DNA of 6,039 nucleotides from Pirellulaceae bacterium (GCA_020846515.1 JADLDX010000246.1:1-6039); one strand, 5' to 3'; numbered from the stretch's first letter, positions 1 to 6,007 are shown. The notes: a model not told the origin generated them from the letters alone. Made by a program: numbers and translations.

Positions 1-125
1 CAATGAAGAAAACGCTAACCGAGCCGCCATCATAACGAGCCCAACCGGAGATGCTTGTCTGGGATGATGTCATTCGTCCCTTCGGGACTGCGCGTGCGCG
101 GGGCGTACGACACCGGCGGTTGGCA
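1..125 (+). repeat. 125-bp direct repeat, copy 1
   Basis: Bases 1-125 reappear at 347-471 with a constant offset of 346. By eye there are six substitutions (copy 1 positions 10, 12, 33, 54, 72, 86) and no indels, so 119 of 125 bases match. The copy may start before the window, because the match runs to base 1. It carries one GTCCC/GGGAC palindrome (76-88), and its last 14 bases are the start of the left inverted-repeat arm (112-140). Confidence 0.93.
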
Positions 126-157
126 CCGCCGGCTGGAATCGTTCGTCCCTCCGGGAC
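76..157. repeat. GTCCC-loop-GGGAC short palindromes
   Basis: Two perfect 13-base palindromes with the form GTCCC, three-base loop, GGGAC lie at 76-88 (loop TTC) and 145-157 (loop TCC). A third, slightly decayed version is at 422-434 (GGCAC in place of GGGAC), and a wobble-paired inverted version, GTCCT-GAA-GGGAC, is at 260-272. The recurrence of the same motif in both repeat types suggests one family of small palindromic units spread through the region. Confidence 0.8.
112..140 (+). repeat. 29-bp inverted repeat, left arm, with internal hairpin
   Basis: This 29-base segment is the exact reverse complement of 277-305. Within it, CCGGCGGT (113-120) and ACCGCCGG (125-132) form a perfect 8-bp GC-rich stem with a TGGC loop. 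The combination resembles REP-type palindromes or the ends of a small non-autonomous element. The right half of the stem lies outside the direct repeat, so the two repeat systems overlap by 14 bases. Confidence 0.9.
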
Positions 158-200
158 TGAATACGACGGGACAGAATACGAAGGGTTTCGTGCCAATGGA

Positions 201-274
201 ACTTTGCATTTGGTCACAAAGGGACATTGCATTTTGTCCTGAAACGACATTGGCATTTAGTCCTGAAGGGACAT
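201..274 (+). repeat. Degenerate tandem units of 23-24 bp
   Basis: Three head-to-tail units can be aligned at 201-223, 224-246 and 247-270, followed by a partial ACAT at 271-274. Each begins AC(A/T)TTG, continues with GCATTT, then GTC and a GAA or CAAA stretch, usually ending GGG. The units differ at several positions, so this is an old or imprecise tandem array. There are no unique spacers between identical repeats, so it is not a CRISPR array. Confidence 0.75.
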
Positions 275-276
275 AG

Positions 277-305
277 GATTCCAGCCGGCGGTGCCAACCG
301 CCGGT
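277..305 (-). repeat. 29-bp inverted repeat, right arm, with internal hairpin
   Basis: Exact inverse copy of 112-140. The 8-bp stem is at 285-292 and 297-304 with a GCCA loop. Together the arms enclose 136 bases (141-276) that hold the degenerate tandem units. No clear target-site duplication is seen just outside 112 and 305, so transposition cannot be concluded from this window. Confidence 0.9.
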
Positions 306-346
306 ATTGATCCAGCGAGCATGCAGGCGGCGAGCAGTTCGGTTAC

Positions 347-471
347 CAATGAAGAGAGCGCTAACCGAGCCGCCATCACAACGAGCCCAACCGGAGATGT
401 TTGTCTGGGATGATGTCTTTCGTCCCTTCGGCACTGCGCGTGCGCGGGGCGTACGACACCGGCGGTTGGCA
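347..471 (+). repeat. 125-bp direct repeat, copy 2
   Basis: Second copy of bases 1-125, in the same orientation and 95 percent identical by direct comparison. The match stops abruptly at 471, inside what is the hairpin of copy 1: the left half of the stem and the loop (TTGGCA) are present but the right half (ACCGCCGG) is replaced by unrelated sequence. One substitution (432) breaks the GTCCC/GGGAC palindrome kept intact in copy 1. The copy ends 41 bases before the start codon of the downstream gene and may supply its -35 box. Confidence 0.93.
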
Positions 472-493
472 ACTGCGTGGCATGAACTACAAT
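466..493 (+). promoter_or_regulatory. Candidate sigma70-type promoter for the nucleotidyltransferase-like gene
   Basis: TTGGCA (466-471) and TACAAT (488-493) are separated by 16 bases, each matching the -35/-10 consensus at five of six positions. Transcription would begin near 499-501, leaving a leader of about 12 bases before the ATG at 513. The -35 box is exactly the last six bases of direct repeat copy 2, while the -10 box lies in unique sequence. The call is from consensus only; promoter consensus in this organism is not known from the window. Confidence 0.45.
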
Positions 494-502
494 CGGATGG
501 AT

Positions 503-506
503 GAGG
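503..506 (+). promoter_or_regulatory. Ribosome binding site GAGG deciding the start at 513
   Basis: GAGG at 503-506 is six bases upstream of the ATG at 513, a standard Shine-Dalgarno spacing. The in-frame ATG at 501 overlaps this motif and has only a GGA three bases before it, which is too close. The motif therefore favours 513 as the start. If the transcript begins at about 501, leaderless translation from 501 is the alternative. Confidence 0.5.
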
Positions 507-512
507 CAAACA

Positions 513-1082
513 ATGATTCCAAGCGCCAAGGTCTACGCAATGTTGGGTAACGAATCCCTGTGGGAAGTCGCCATGCGTTGCCATCAAATCTTCCAGCAGT
601 CTGGTATCGCACACTCTCTGTGTGGCGGCGTGGCTGTCTGCTTGCATGGATACCAACGCAATACCACCGATGTCGACGTGATTATCAATCCCAAGGATTC
701 GTCGGCCGTCAAAGAGTTGCTCTTGGCGGACGCCTTTCAATGGCATGCAGAGTTGAAGGAGTTTCAGAGTCCAAGTGGCGTGCCCGTGCAATTCCTGATG
801 GCTGGGGAAAGGGCGGGCAAGGGATCTGAGGTCAAAATCCCCGAGCCGGTTGGAGAATTGAATGTCGAGGAACTGGAAGGCTTGTCGGTTGTTCGGCTAT
901 CGCGACTGGTTGAGATGAAGCTTGCGAGCGGTACGGGCAGTTTGCGACGGACGCACAAAGATTTTGCGGACGTCGTGGAACTGATCGCCATTCGTAAACT
1001 CGACAGTTCATTCGCCCGCTATTTGCACAAGTCACTTCGGCCGACGTTTCGAGAGTTGGTCCAACGTGCCACCGGTGACTAA
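513..1082 (+). CDS. Nucleotidyltransferase-fold protein, AbiEii/AbiGii-like
   Basis: Predicted 189-residue soluble protein with no signal peptide or membrane segment. Near the N-terminus (residues 38-57 from the ATG at 513) it has a double glycine (38-39), His45, Arg49 and a T-D-V-D motif (52-55). This matches the GG...H..R.T.D.D pattern of the nucleotidyltransferase superfamily, where the paired aspartates bind metal. Towards the C-terminus, MKLASG followed by R..KDFADVVELI fits the region after the catalytic core in AbiEii-type and related small nucleotidyltransferase proteins. Such proteins transfer nucleotides to RNA or protein targets and can be toxins of type IV toxin-antitoxin systems; whether this one is active or toxic is unknown. 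No antitoxin gene adjoins it: upstream is repeat DNA and downstream is a convergent gene. An ATG at 501 would add four residues. The fold call is fairly secure; the subfamily is tentative. Confidence 0.8.
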   Translation: MIPSAKVYAMLGNESLWEVAMRCHQIFQQSGIAHSLCGGVAVCLHGYQRNTTDVDVIINPKDSSAVKELLLADAFQWHAELKEFQSPSGVPVQFLMAGERAGKGSEVKIPEPVGELNVEELEGLSVVRLSRLVEMKLASGTGSLRRTHKDFADVVELIAIRKLDSSFARYLHKSLRPTFRELVQRATGD

Positions 1083-1133
1083 GCGACTAACAACCCGTAT
1101 TGAAGGACGGATCTGAGAGTAACGGCCCCAATA

Positions 1134-1165
1134 AAAATGGACGGCATGTTGCTGCCGTCCATTTT
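1134..1165. terminator. Bidirectional terminator hairpin between convergent genes
   Basis: AAAATGGACGGCA (1134-1146) and TGCCGTCCATTTT (1153-1165) pair perfectly over 13 bp with a six-base loop. The A-rich and T-rich stem ends give a run of U in either direction: TTTTGTT on the plus strand and TTTTTATT on the minus strand. It begins 51 bases after the stop at 1082 and, read the other way, 23 bases after the stop at 1189, so it can serve both genes. Confidence 0.82.
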
Positions 1166-1188
1166 GTTATGTTAGGCCAACGTGTGGC

Positions 1189-2496
1189 TTACGGAACAAT
1201 CACGCTGGCGGCTACGGTGTCGAAGCCGTCATCATCGGCAGCCAGGGCGGCAACTCCTGCGGCCAAGCCGCCGATGCCGAGCAAAGCTCCTATGCCTCCG
1301 GGCCCGCCACCACCGAAGCCAGCACCACCACCACCGCCGAATCCGGCGCCTCCACCGAATCCGCCACCGCCACCACCACTTAAGCCACCGCCGCCGCCAA
1401 ATACACCACCCGCGTTGGAGTTACCAGCGGCGAAACCTCCGGGGAAACCAGAGGGCAACATTGGGGCAGCGGGAAAGGCAATGTCAGGCGGTGGCAACGG
1501 TGAAGGATAGGCGTTGTCAACGATTTCACGAACGGCAGCCATCATGCGCGGTGGAATCACCAAAACATAAAGCACATCGCTTGGCTTGGGTAACTTACCT
1601 ACCAGTCGCGCACTCTGGTTGGACTTGCGGAGTGCCGTTTGACCACCATCCAGCACTTCGAACGAAAAGGCTGCGTGGCCAGCCGGGCCGGCGGCGATAA
1701 TCGAGTGATTCCCCAAAGAGTTCAAGGGTACGCGGAAGTTCCCGTCTGGATCGCTAACGGTCATGGCGGCTGGGCGACCGTCTTTCATAATTGTGATGTT
1801 GAATCTTCCGGGTTGTTGCTCGTAGCCATCTTCTGGCACGACCACTTTTCCTTGCACGATTCCATTGACTCGCGCGACCTGAAAACGATTGGCCGGTCCA
1901 GGCTTGTAAAACGACAGTGGCTTTACAGCCTGGCCTTGCGTACCAAATCCCGCCGTGGCTACTGTTCGTCGAAGGTCGCCGCCGTCCAAGCTAACCATGA
2001 CAGTTGGATCGATAACCGTGGATGGAACTCGAAATGCTACAGGAGCGACAGGAGAGGGAGAATTAGCAGGTGGTGATGGGGTTTCACCATTGGGCAATTT
2101 CGGCGCCGTGGCGACTGACTCGATGTACACCGCCATCGCAGCGTAGGTACCCTTGGTACCGGTGACGACTAACGATGCTAAGCCACTAGAAACATTACTA
2201 AAAGCGAATTGACCATTCGCATCTGCCTCTTGGGATTCCCTGCGTCCATCAGGATAGATGATATGTACCGTCCTGACTTCATCTGGGATTGGATCGAATC
2301 CCGAAGAGTCTAAGCTCCCCAAGAGCTCTTTCTCCCGTTCATCAAAACTACCTATGTTATCCGCAGGTACTTCCAGTTTCACGCTTTGAAGGACAGTCGT
2401 GAATTTAGACGCTGGGATCTGTCCGTTTACATGGTCTTCCAATATACCCAGACAGGCGATGAAGACTAAAAAGCTTCGGCTCATTCGCGGTGACAT
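1189..2496 (-). CDS. Secreted protein with carboxypeptidase-regulatory-like repeats and glycine-rich C-terminus
   Basis: Predicted 435 residues from the ATG at 2496, preceded by GGA at a seven-base spacing. A GTG at 2529 would add 11 residues but has no ribosome binding site and would bury the signal peptide. Residues 1-25 form a signal peptide (basic start, hydrophobic core 8-19, likely cut after VNG at 25); Cys15 follows FIA, a poor lipobox, so a lipoprotein is less likely. Two stretches, about 75-113 and 213-282, have the form 'V.G.V...PDG....T.D..G.F.F...' typical of carboxypeptidase-regulatory-like beta-sandwich domains, split by a Pro/Ser linker near 138-152. Residues 350-400 are glycine-rich (32 of 51), followed by a glycine-zipper-like hydrophobic segment (401-419) and DDD. 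The gene starts 79 bases after the kinase stop, so co-transcription is likely. An extracytoplasmic or surface role is inferred; no enzyme motif is seen. Confidence 0.82.
   Translation of the reverse strand: MSPRMSRSFLVFIACLGILEDHVNGQIPASKFTTVLQSVKLEVPADNIGSFDEREKELLGSLDSSGFDPIPDEVRTVHIIYPDGRRESQEADANGQFAFSNVSSGLASLVVTGTKGTYAAMAVYIESVATAPKLPNGETPSPPANSPSPVAPVAFRVPSTVIDPTVMVSLDGGDLRRTVATAGFGTQGQAVKPLSFYKPGPANRFQVARVNGIVQGKVVVPEDGYEQQPGRFNITIMKDGRPAAMTVSDPDGNFRVPLNSLGNHSIIAAGPAGHAAFSFEVLDGGQTALRKSNQSARLVGKLPKPSDVLYVLVIPPRMMAAVREIVDNAYPSPLPPPDIAFPAAPMLPSGFPGGFAAGNSNAGGVFGGGGGLSGGGGGGFGGGAGFGGGGGAGFGGGGPGGIGALLGIGGLAAGVAALAADDDGFDTVAASVIVP
1297..1449 (-). repeat. Low-complexity GGN coding tract (glycine-rich domain)
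   Basis: This stretch encodes the glycine-rich segment of the secreted protein, with loosely repeated units such as GAGFGGGGG interrupted by Phe, Ala, Ser and Asn. On the plus strand it reads as CCN-rich DNA and creates a false proline-rich open frame. Such tracts expand and contract easily, so length may vary between strains. Confidence 0.85.
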
Positions 2497-2575
2497 AATT
2501 ATTTCCACATTCAAACAAGTCGAACTCACTCAATTAGTTGATGCTAATTTGAAAACGTGAGATTTCAAGTTAGAG

Positions 2576-5152
2576 CTAGAGGGCTATTGCAAGAATCGAG
2601 GAAGTATTCTTGGCATTATCCTCCACTCGGAACTTTTCATGGTCATAGTCGATTTTCAATTTGTCCATGTTGCTCACGGTGACGACACCGGTGGCGCGAG
2701 CACTTATTTCGAACTTGCAGTCCGTCAAAGTAAGGGCATTTAGATCCAGTTTGCGTTTCGCGGTGCTAGCCGTCGCGTTTACGAAATTGACGACACATTC
2801 CATGGATTGGATCGTCACGTTTTTCAATTGAGCCGAACCTGACTTGAGGGTCAACGCGGCTGAACCCGGCCCGCCGGCCTGAAATGTGGTGCGATCGCAG
2901 ATCAGTCCCGGATTGTCCAATGGAGTCGATTGCACCACGCCGAAGCGGACTTCTCGAAAATCGCAATCTTTCATTTCGACGGAACAATCGACTATCTCTA
3001 TACCGATCGTGCTCTTGGCAATCTTGCACCGAACTAAAGTTGCCTGATGGGCGGCTTCGAAAATCAGACTAGCTCTGGGGTTGTCCTCAAAAACAACGCC
3101 GTCCAGCTCGATATCAACGGACTTATCCAGGACTTCGAGGCCTTTTCCGAAGGCTTTGATTTTCGATTCCGCGACAGTGACTCTGTTGCTGCTTGTGCCA
3201 GGTGTCTTTTCGTCTCGACGCACGCGAATACCCCGCGATTCTGATTTATTAGCGCCCTCAATGGTCAATCCGCGAATAGAGACAGTTGAGTTCGTCAATT
3301 CGATACCGTCTATGCAATCGACCATCTTAGTCTCGCCTTGGATGAAGGCTTGTCCTACATTCACCAGTTCAATTGGATAGTCACAGGAATTGAACTCGTT
3401 GCTTTCGATCGTGACAGGTCCGGAGGCATCCTGCCAAAAGATGCCGCGTTGTCCGCTGCCATTAAACGTAGATCCAGCAATTCGCCCAGTGCATTGATCG
3501 GCCAGGACACCATAGGGATGCTGCTCTACTCCTTTGAAACCGCTCACGAAGATCGTAAATATGCAATCATCGATGTCCAGCTTTTTAGCGCCTGTCACGT
3601 AAACCACGGCTTGCGCACCGTTTTGGAACTCAGACTTCGTCAAGACAACCGTCGTGTTTGCCACTGCCCGCACGCAATTCCAGCTTGAAGCAGAAACCCG
3701 GCAATTGTCGACGGTAAGCGAGCCTTGTTCAACGTGAATCGTGTTCGATTTCGAGCTTGAGTTATGCAGCTGCAAGGACTGTAAAACGACATTGGCGTCT
3801 TTGGTGACGGAGACGGTATGTCCATTGTCTGAAGTGAGTGTTGGACGAGCAACTTTATCACCCACTAATTCTATATCCTGTTCGAGAATTAAATTCTCGG
3901 TGTAATTCCCGTCCAAGATATAGATGCTTTCCCCAGGTCGAGCCAGCTTAATAGCTTCGGAAATGGTCCGAAGGGTACTACCAGTTTTTTGCGAAACTTG
4001 CAAAACCTCGGGGCGTGCTGGTGAAGGCGGCGAAACGTTGGGGCCTGCCAAACTCGGGTCCTTGGCCACAAACAAATGTCCATAATTCATGCCCACATAA
4101 CCGATTCCAACTAGAGACAGCATTCCAATTGCAAGCCACACGGTCGGCGCGAGTGTCGTGCGTCGCTGCTCTTGACGTTCGGTAAAGAGGGCGCTATCGC
4201 GTCGCGTGGAGTTGTAAGAATGTCGAGTCGATCCAAAGCGAGTACTAACGCGTCCACTTTCAACCGGTCGCACCTCGCTGTAGTGAATCGATTGAATGGC
4301 TTCTTCCAGGTCTTTGACGAGATCCATCGCGTTGGCATAACGCTCATTGATTTGCTTGGCGCAGCACTTGCGAAAGATCAAGTCGAACTCGGCGGGCAGG
4401 CCGGTCAAGGATTGCGTGAGCGGCTTGGGATCGCGATGCAAAATCTCTTCTTCAAGCTCGTGTCGCGTGCGGCCGGCGAAGGGCGGGCGTCCCACCAGCA
4501 ACTCATAGAAGATAACACCCAATGCATAGATATCAGATCGCCCATCCAGCCATTCGGCTCGACCTTGGATCTGTTCGGGCGACATGTAGAGCGGAGTGCC
4601 TGCCTTTTCACCTTTATGCAGACGCTGCTCCGATTCGCTTAAAGCCAAACCAAAGTCTGCGACCCACGGCTTGCCGTCCCGATCGAGCAAAATGTTGTCG
4701 GGTTTTAGGTCGCGATGGATCAGGCCATTGGCATGCGCTCCCGCCACCACTTGAGCGACGCGAATCATCAACTCGCAGACGCGTTTAGGCGCAATGCCAC
4801 CTGCCCGTTTCATCTCTTGCCTGAGGGTGCCGCCCTCCAACAGCATTTGCACGATGAAGGGCATGCCGCTGGCAAGACGACCAACCTGATACACAGGCAC
4901 GACGCCCTCGATGGTCAACTTAGCCGCCTTCTGCGCCTCTTGGATGTCTTCTTCGCGGCGAGCGGGTTCGTCGACCACCGAAACCTTAATCGCTACGGGG
5001 CGATCCAAGGTGATGTCCTGAGCTCGATAGACAACGCCAAAAGCCCCACGACCTAGCTCGCCAAATATTCGAAACCCAGGAATTTCAAACGAAGGGACCG
5101 AAAGGACCTTTGTGGCATAGTTGTCGAAAGGTTCTTCACTCGGATTTCCCAT
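2576..5152 (-). CDS. Transmembrane Ser/Thr protein kinase with extracytoplasmic beta-helix domain
   Basis: 858-residue Hanks-type kinase. The kinase domain (about 27-290) has all key elements: glycine loop G31-x-x-G34-x-G36-x-x-G39, VAIK with Lys56, a likely helix-C Glu72, HRDLKPDN with catalytic Asp148, DFG with Asp166, GTPLYMSPE at 185-193 and the Asp207 of RSDIYALG. It is therefore expected to be active. A Ser/Thr/Arg-rich juxtamembrane stretch (292-333) precedes one membrane segment (about 337-358); basic residues before it place the kinase inside the cell. After a Pro-rich linker, residues 392 to about 824 resemble a right-handed parallel beta-helix: it opens with an 'isEAI..A.pGesIyi.dG.Y.E' motif and then repeats 'h.DC.F'-type rungs (Cys484, 530, 613, 709, 730, 812). 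Such helices often bind polysaccharide or act as rigid scaffolds; the ligand here is unknown. It probably heads an operon with the secreted glycine-rich gene. No strong ribosome binding site precedes the ATG at 5152. Confidence 0.95.
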   Translation of the reverse strand: MGNPSEEPFDNYATKVLSVPSFEIPGFRIFGELGRGAFGVVYRAQDITLDRPVAIKVSVVDEPARREEDIQEAQKAAKLTIEGVVPVYQVGRLASGMPFIVQMLLEGGTLRQEMKRAGGIAPKRVCELMIRVAQVVAGAHANGLIHRDLKPDNILLDRDGKPWVADFGLALSESEQRLHKGEKAGTPLYMSPEQIQGRAEWLDGRSDIYALGVIFYELLVGRPPFAGRTRHELEEEILHRDPKPLTQSLTGLPAEFDLIFRKCCAKQINERYANAMDLVKDLEEAIQSIHYSEVRPVESGRVSTRFGSTRHSYNSTRRDSALFTERQEQRRTTLAPTVWLAIGMLSLVGIGYVGMNYGHLFVAKDPSLAGPNVSPPSPARPEVLQVSQKTGSTLRTISEAIKLARPGESIYILDGNYTENLILEQDIELVGDKVARPTLTSDNGHTVSVTKDANVVLQSLQLHNSSSKSNTIHVEQGSLTVDNCRVSASSWNCVRAVANTTVVLTKSEFQNGAQAVVYVTGAKKLDIDDCIFTIFVSGFKGVEQHPYGVLADQCTGRIAGSTFNGSGQRGIFWQDASGPVTIESNEFNSCDYPIELVNVGQAFIQGETKMVDCIDGIELTNSTVSIRGLTIEGANKSESRGIRVRRDEKTPGTSSNRVTVAESKIKAFGKGLEVLDKSVDIELDGVVFEDNPRASLIFEAAHQATLVRCKIAKSTIGIEIVDCSVEMKDCDFREVRFGVVQSTPLDNPGLICDRTTFQAGGPGSAALTLKSGSAQLKNVTIQSMECVVNFVNATASTAKRKLDLNALTLTDCKFEISARATGVVTVSNMDKLKIDYDHEKFRVEDNAKNTSSILAIAL

Positions 5153-5194
5153 GCAGCGGCTACTTGATTACGCGGTCAAAAGACTACGGGCAAT

Positions 5195-5211
5195 TCGCAT
5201 TATAGATGCGA
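5195..5211. promoter_or_regulatory. Inverted repeat over the candidate -10 box, possible operator
   Basis: TCGCAT (5195-5200) and ATGCGA (5206-5211) form a 6-bp inverted repeat around the five-base centre TATAG. It overlaps the TATAAT of the candidate kinase promoter, a location where a dimeric repressor would block transcription. Six-base palindromes also arise by chance, and no regulator gene is present in the window. Confidence 0.3.
5199..5204 (-). promoter_or_regulatory. Candidate -10 box TATAAT for the kinase operon
   Basis: The minus strand reads a perfect TATAAT at 5204-5199, 46 bases upstream of the kinase start codon. No good -35 hexamer lies 16-18 bases further upstream; the nearest, TTGCCA, is only 13 bases away. 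If used, the promoter may need an activator or another sigma factor. The assignment rests on the single hexamer and its location in the divergent intergenic region. Confidence 0.35.
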
Positions 5212-5389
5212 TTCTGCTGGCAATCTAGGACTTGAAACACGCATGGGGAATTCACTATTCGGTATCATTAACTGGATTGGAGGAAGTTCGCTGATTTGAT
5301 GTCTCCACGGTTGGTGATCGTTGCCGATCAAAGCCTGTTGGCAGCGGCATTAAGTAGCCACAAGTTGTTCAACAATAAGCGAGAACAGC

Positions 5390-6007
5390 ATGCGAGATCA
5401 AAATAACGGTTCCGTTGCGGTGGTGGCCATCATCGTCCTCGCCGGGTTGTTGCTGGCTGTGGGCGGGCTTTTTCTATGGCAGCGACAGCGTGTGATGGTT
5501 GCACAAGTCTTTGCTGAGCAGGCCAAACTGGAGGCCGAGCGCGCTTATGACATGGCTCTTCAGGCGGCCGCGCAAGCTGGAAAAAAGACAGACTCTGCCG
5601 GCCAGAACTTCGTTATTCAGCCCGCCAGCTCAGAGACGGCCGAGTCGATCATTTCCAAGTTGCTCAACGACCAGCAGGTGGCTTGGAACACAGGCGACAT
5701 CGACCAGTTCATGATCCCCTATTGGAAGTCGGAGCAGTTGACCTTTTCGTCGGGCGGCAAGACGAAACGTGGCTGGCAAGCAACGCTGGACAATTACAAA
5801 ACCAAATATCCGACTAAACATGAAATGGGTCAGCTAACCTTTGACCATCTAGAATTTAATCCGCTGGGCGATCAAGTCGTCCTGGTGCTCGGCCAATGGC
5901 ACCTGCAGCGTGATGCAGGCGACATCGGCGGTAACTTTACGCTGGTCTGGCAACGGATCGATAACCAGTGGCGGATCATCCATGACCATTCGTCGGCGCT
6001 GGAGTGA
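5390..6007 (+). CDS. Membrane-anchored NTF2-like (DUF4440/SnoaL-type) protein
   Basis: 205-residue predicted single-pass membrane protein. Residues 9-30 are a hydrophobic segment followed by QRQR, which suggests a membrane anchor; orientation is uncertain because the charged flanks are on both sides. Residues 31-64 are Ala/Glu/Gln-rich and probably form a helix or coiled coil. Residues 84-203 look like the NTF2 fold of the DUF4440/SnoaL-like/CaMKII-association group: 'LLNDQQVAWNTGD.D.F' at the start, a 'TFSSGGK.KRGW' turn, and a final strand ending W194-R-I-I-H-D-H-S-S. The family often binds small molecules or oligomerises and is rarely catalytic, so function is open. It diverges from the kinase gene, with 237 bases between the start codons. 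The ribosome binding site is weak, with only a GAG nine bases before the ATG. Upstream in-frame extension is not supported. Confidence 0.82.
   Translation: MRDQNNGSVAVVAIIVLAGLLLAVGGLFLWQRQRVMVAQVFAEQAKLEAERAYDMALQAAAQAGKKTDSAGQNFVIQPASSETAESIISKLLNDQQVAWNTGDIDQFMIPYWKSEQLTFSSGGKTKRGWQATLDNYKTKYPTKHEMGQLTFDHLEFNPLGDQVVLVLGQWHLQRDAGDIGGNFTLVWQRIDNQWRIIHDHSSALE

Larger units (their letters stand above)
1..500. other. Gene-free region made of nested repeats
   Basis: No credible gene is seen in these 500 bases. Open frames exist on both strands, but they translate into repeat-derived arginine/proline-rich peptides with no recognisable domain and no convincing ribosome binding site. The content is a 125-bp direct repeat, a 29-bp inverted repeat, short GTCCC/GGGAC palindromes and 23-24 bp degenerate tandem units, each listed separately. 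No transposase or recombinase fragment is visible. The left limit of the region is unknown because the first repeat copy begins at base 1 of the window. Confidence 0.75.

Noticed and set aside
201..274. CRISPR-like short repeats
   Set aside because: The 23-24 base units are contiguous and degenerate, with no unique spacers and no cas genes.
347..500. Integron attC site or attachment site
   Set aside because: GCTAAC-like cores occur in the repeats, but none fits the full RYYYAAC/GTTRRRY pair at attC spacing and no integrase is present.
30..791. 253-residue minus-strand open frame across the repeats
   Set aside because: It overlaps the nucleotidyltransferase-like gene in antisense and its sequence is mostly translated repeat; no domain or ribosome binding site is seen.
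1100..1510. Plus-strand open frame for a proline-rich 136-residue protein
   Set aside because: It is the antisense shadow of the glycine-rich tract, spans the terminator hairpin, and has no ribosome binding site. The minus-strand gene has a signal peptide and coherent domains.
2497..2575. Terminator between the kinase and the secreted protein gene
   Set aside because: Only a weak 6-bp AT-rich pairing (AATTAG/CTAATT) is visible, with no GC-rich stem and no T run, so read-through is expected.
4172..4642. 156-residue plus-strand open frame opposite the kinase domain
   Set aside because: It is antisense to the conserved catalytic region of the kinase and has no domain of its own.
5299..5406. 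Small 35-residue open frame starting MSPRLVIVAD that overlaps the start of the NTF2-like gene by 17 bases
   Set aside because: GGAGG at 5279-5283 is 15 bases from the ATG, too far for a normal ribosome binding site, and the peptide has no recognisable feature. A leader peptide with translational coupling remains possible but unsupported.
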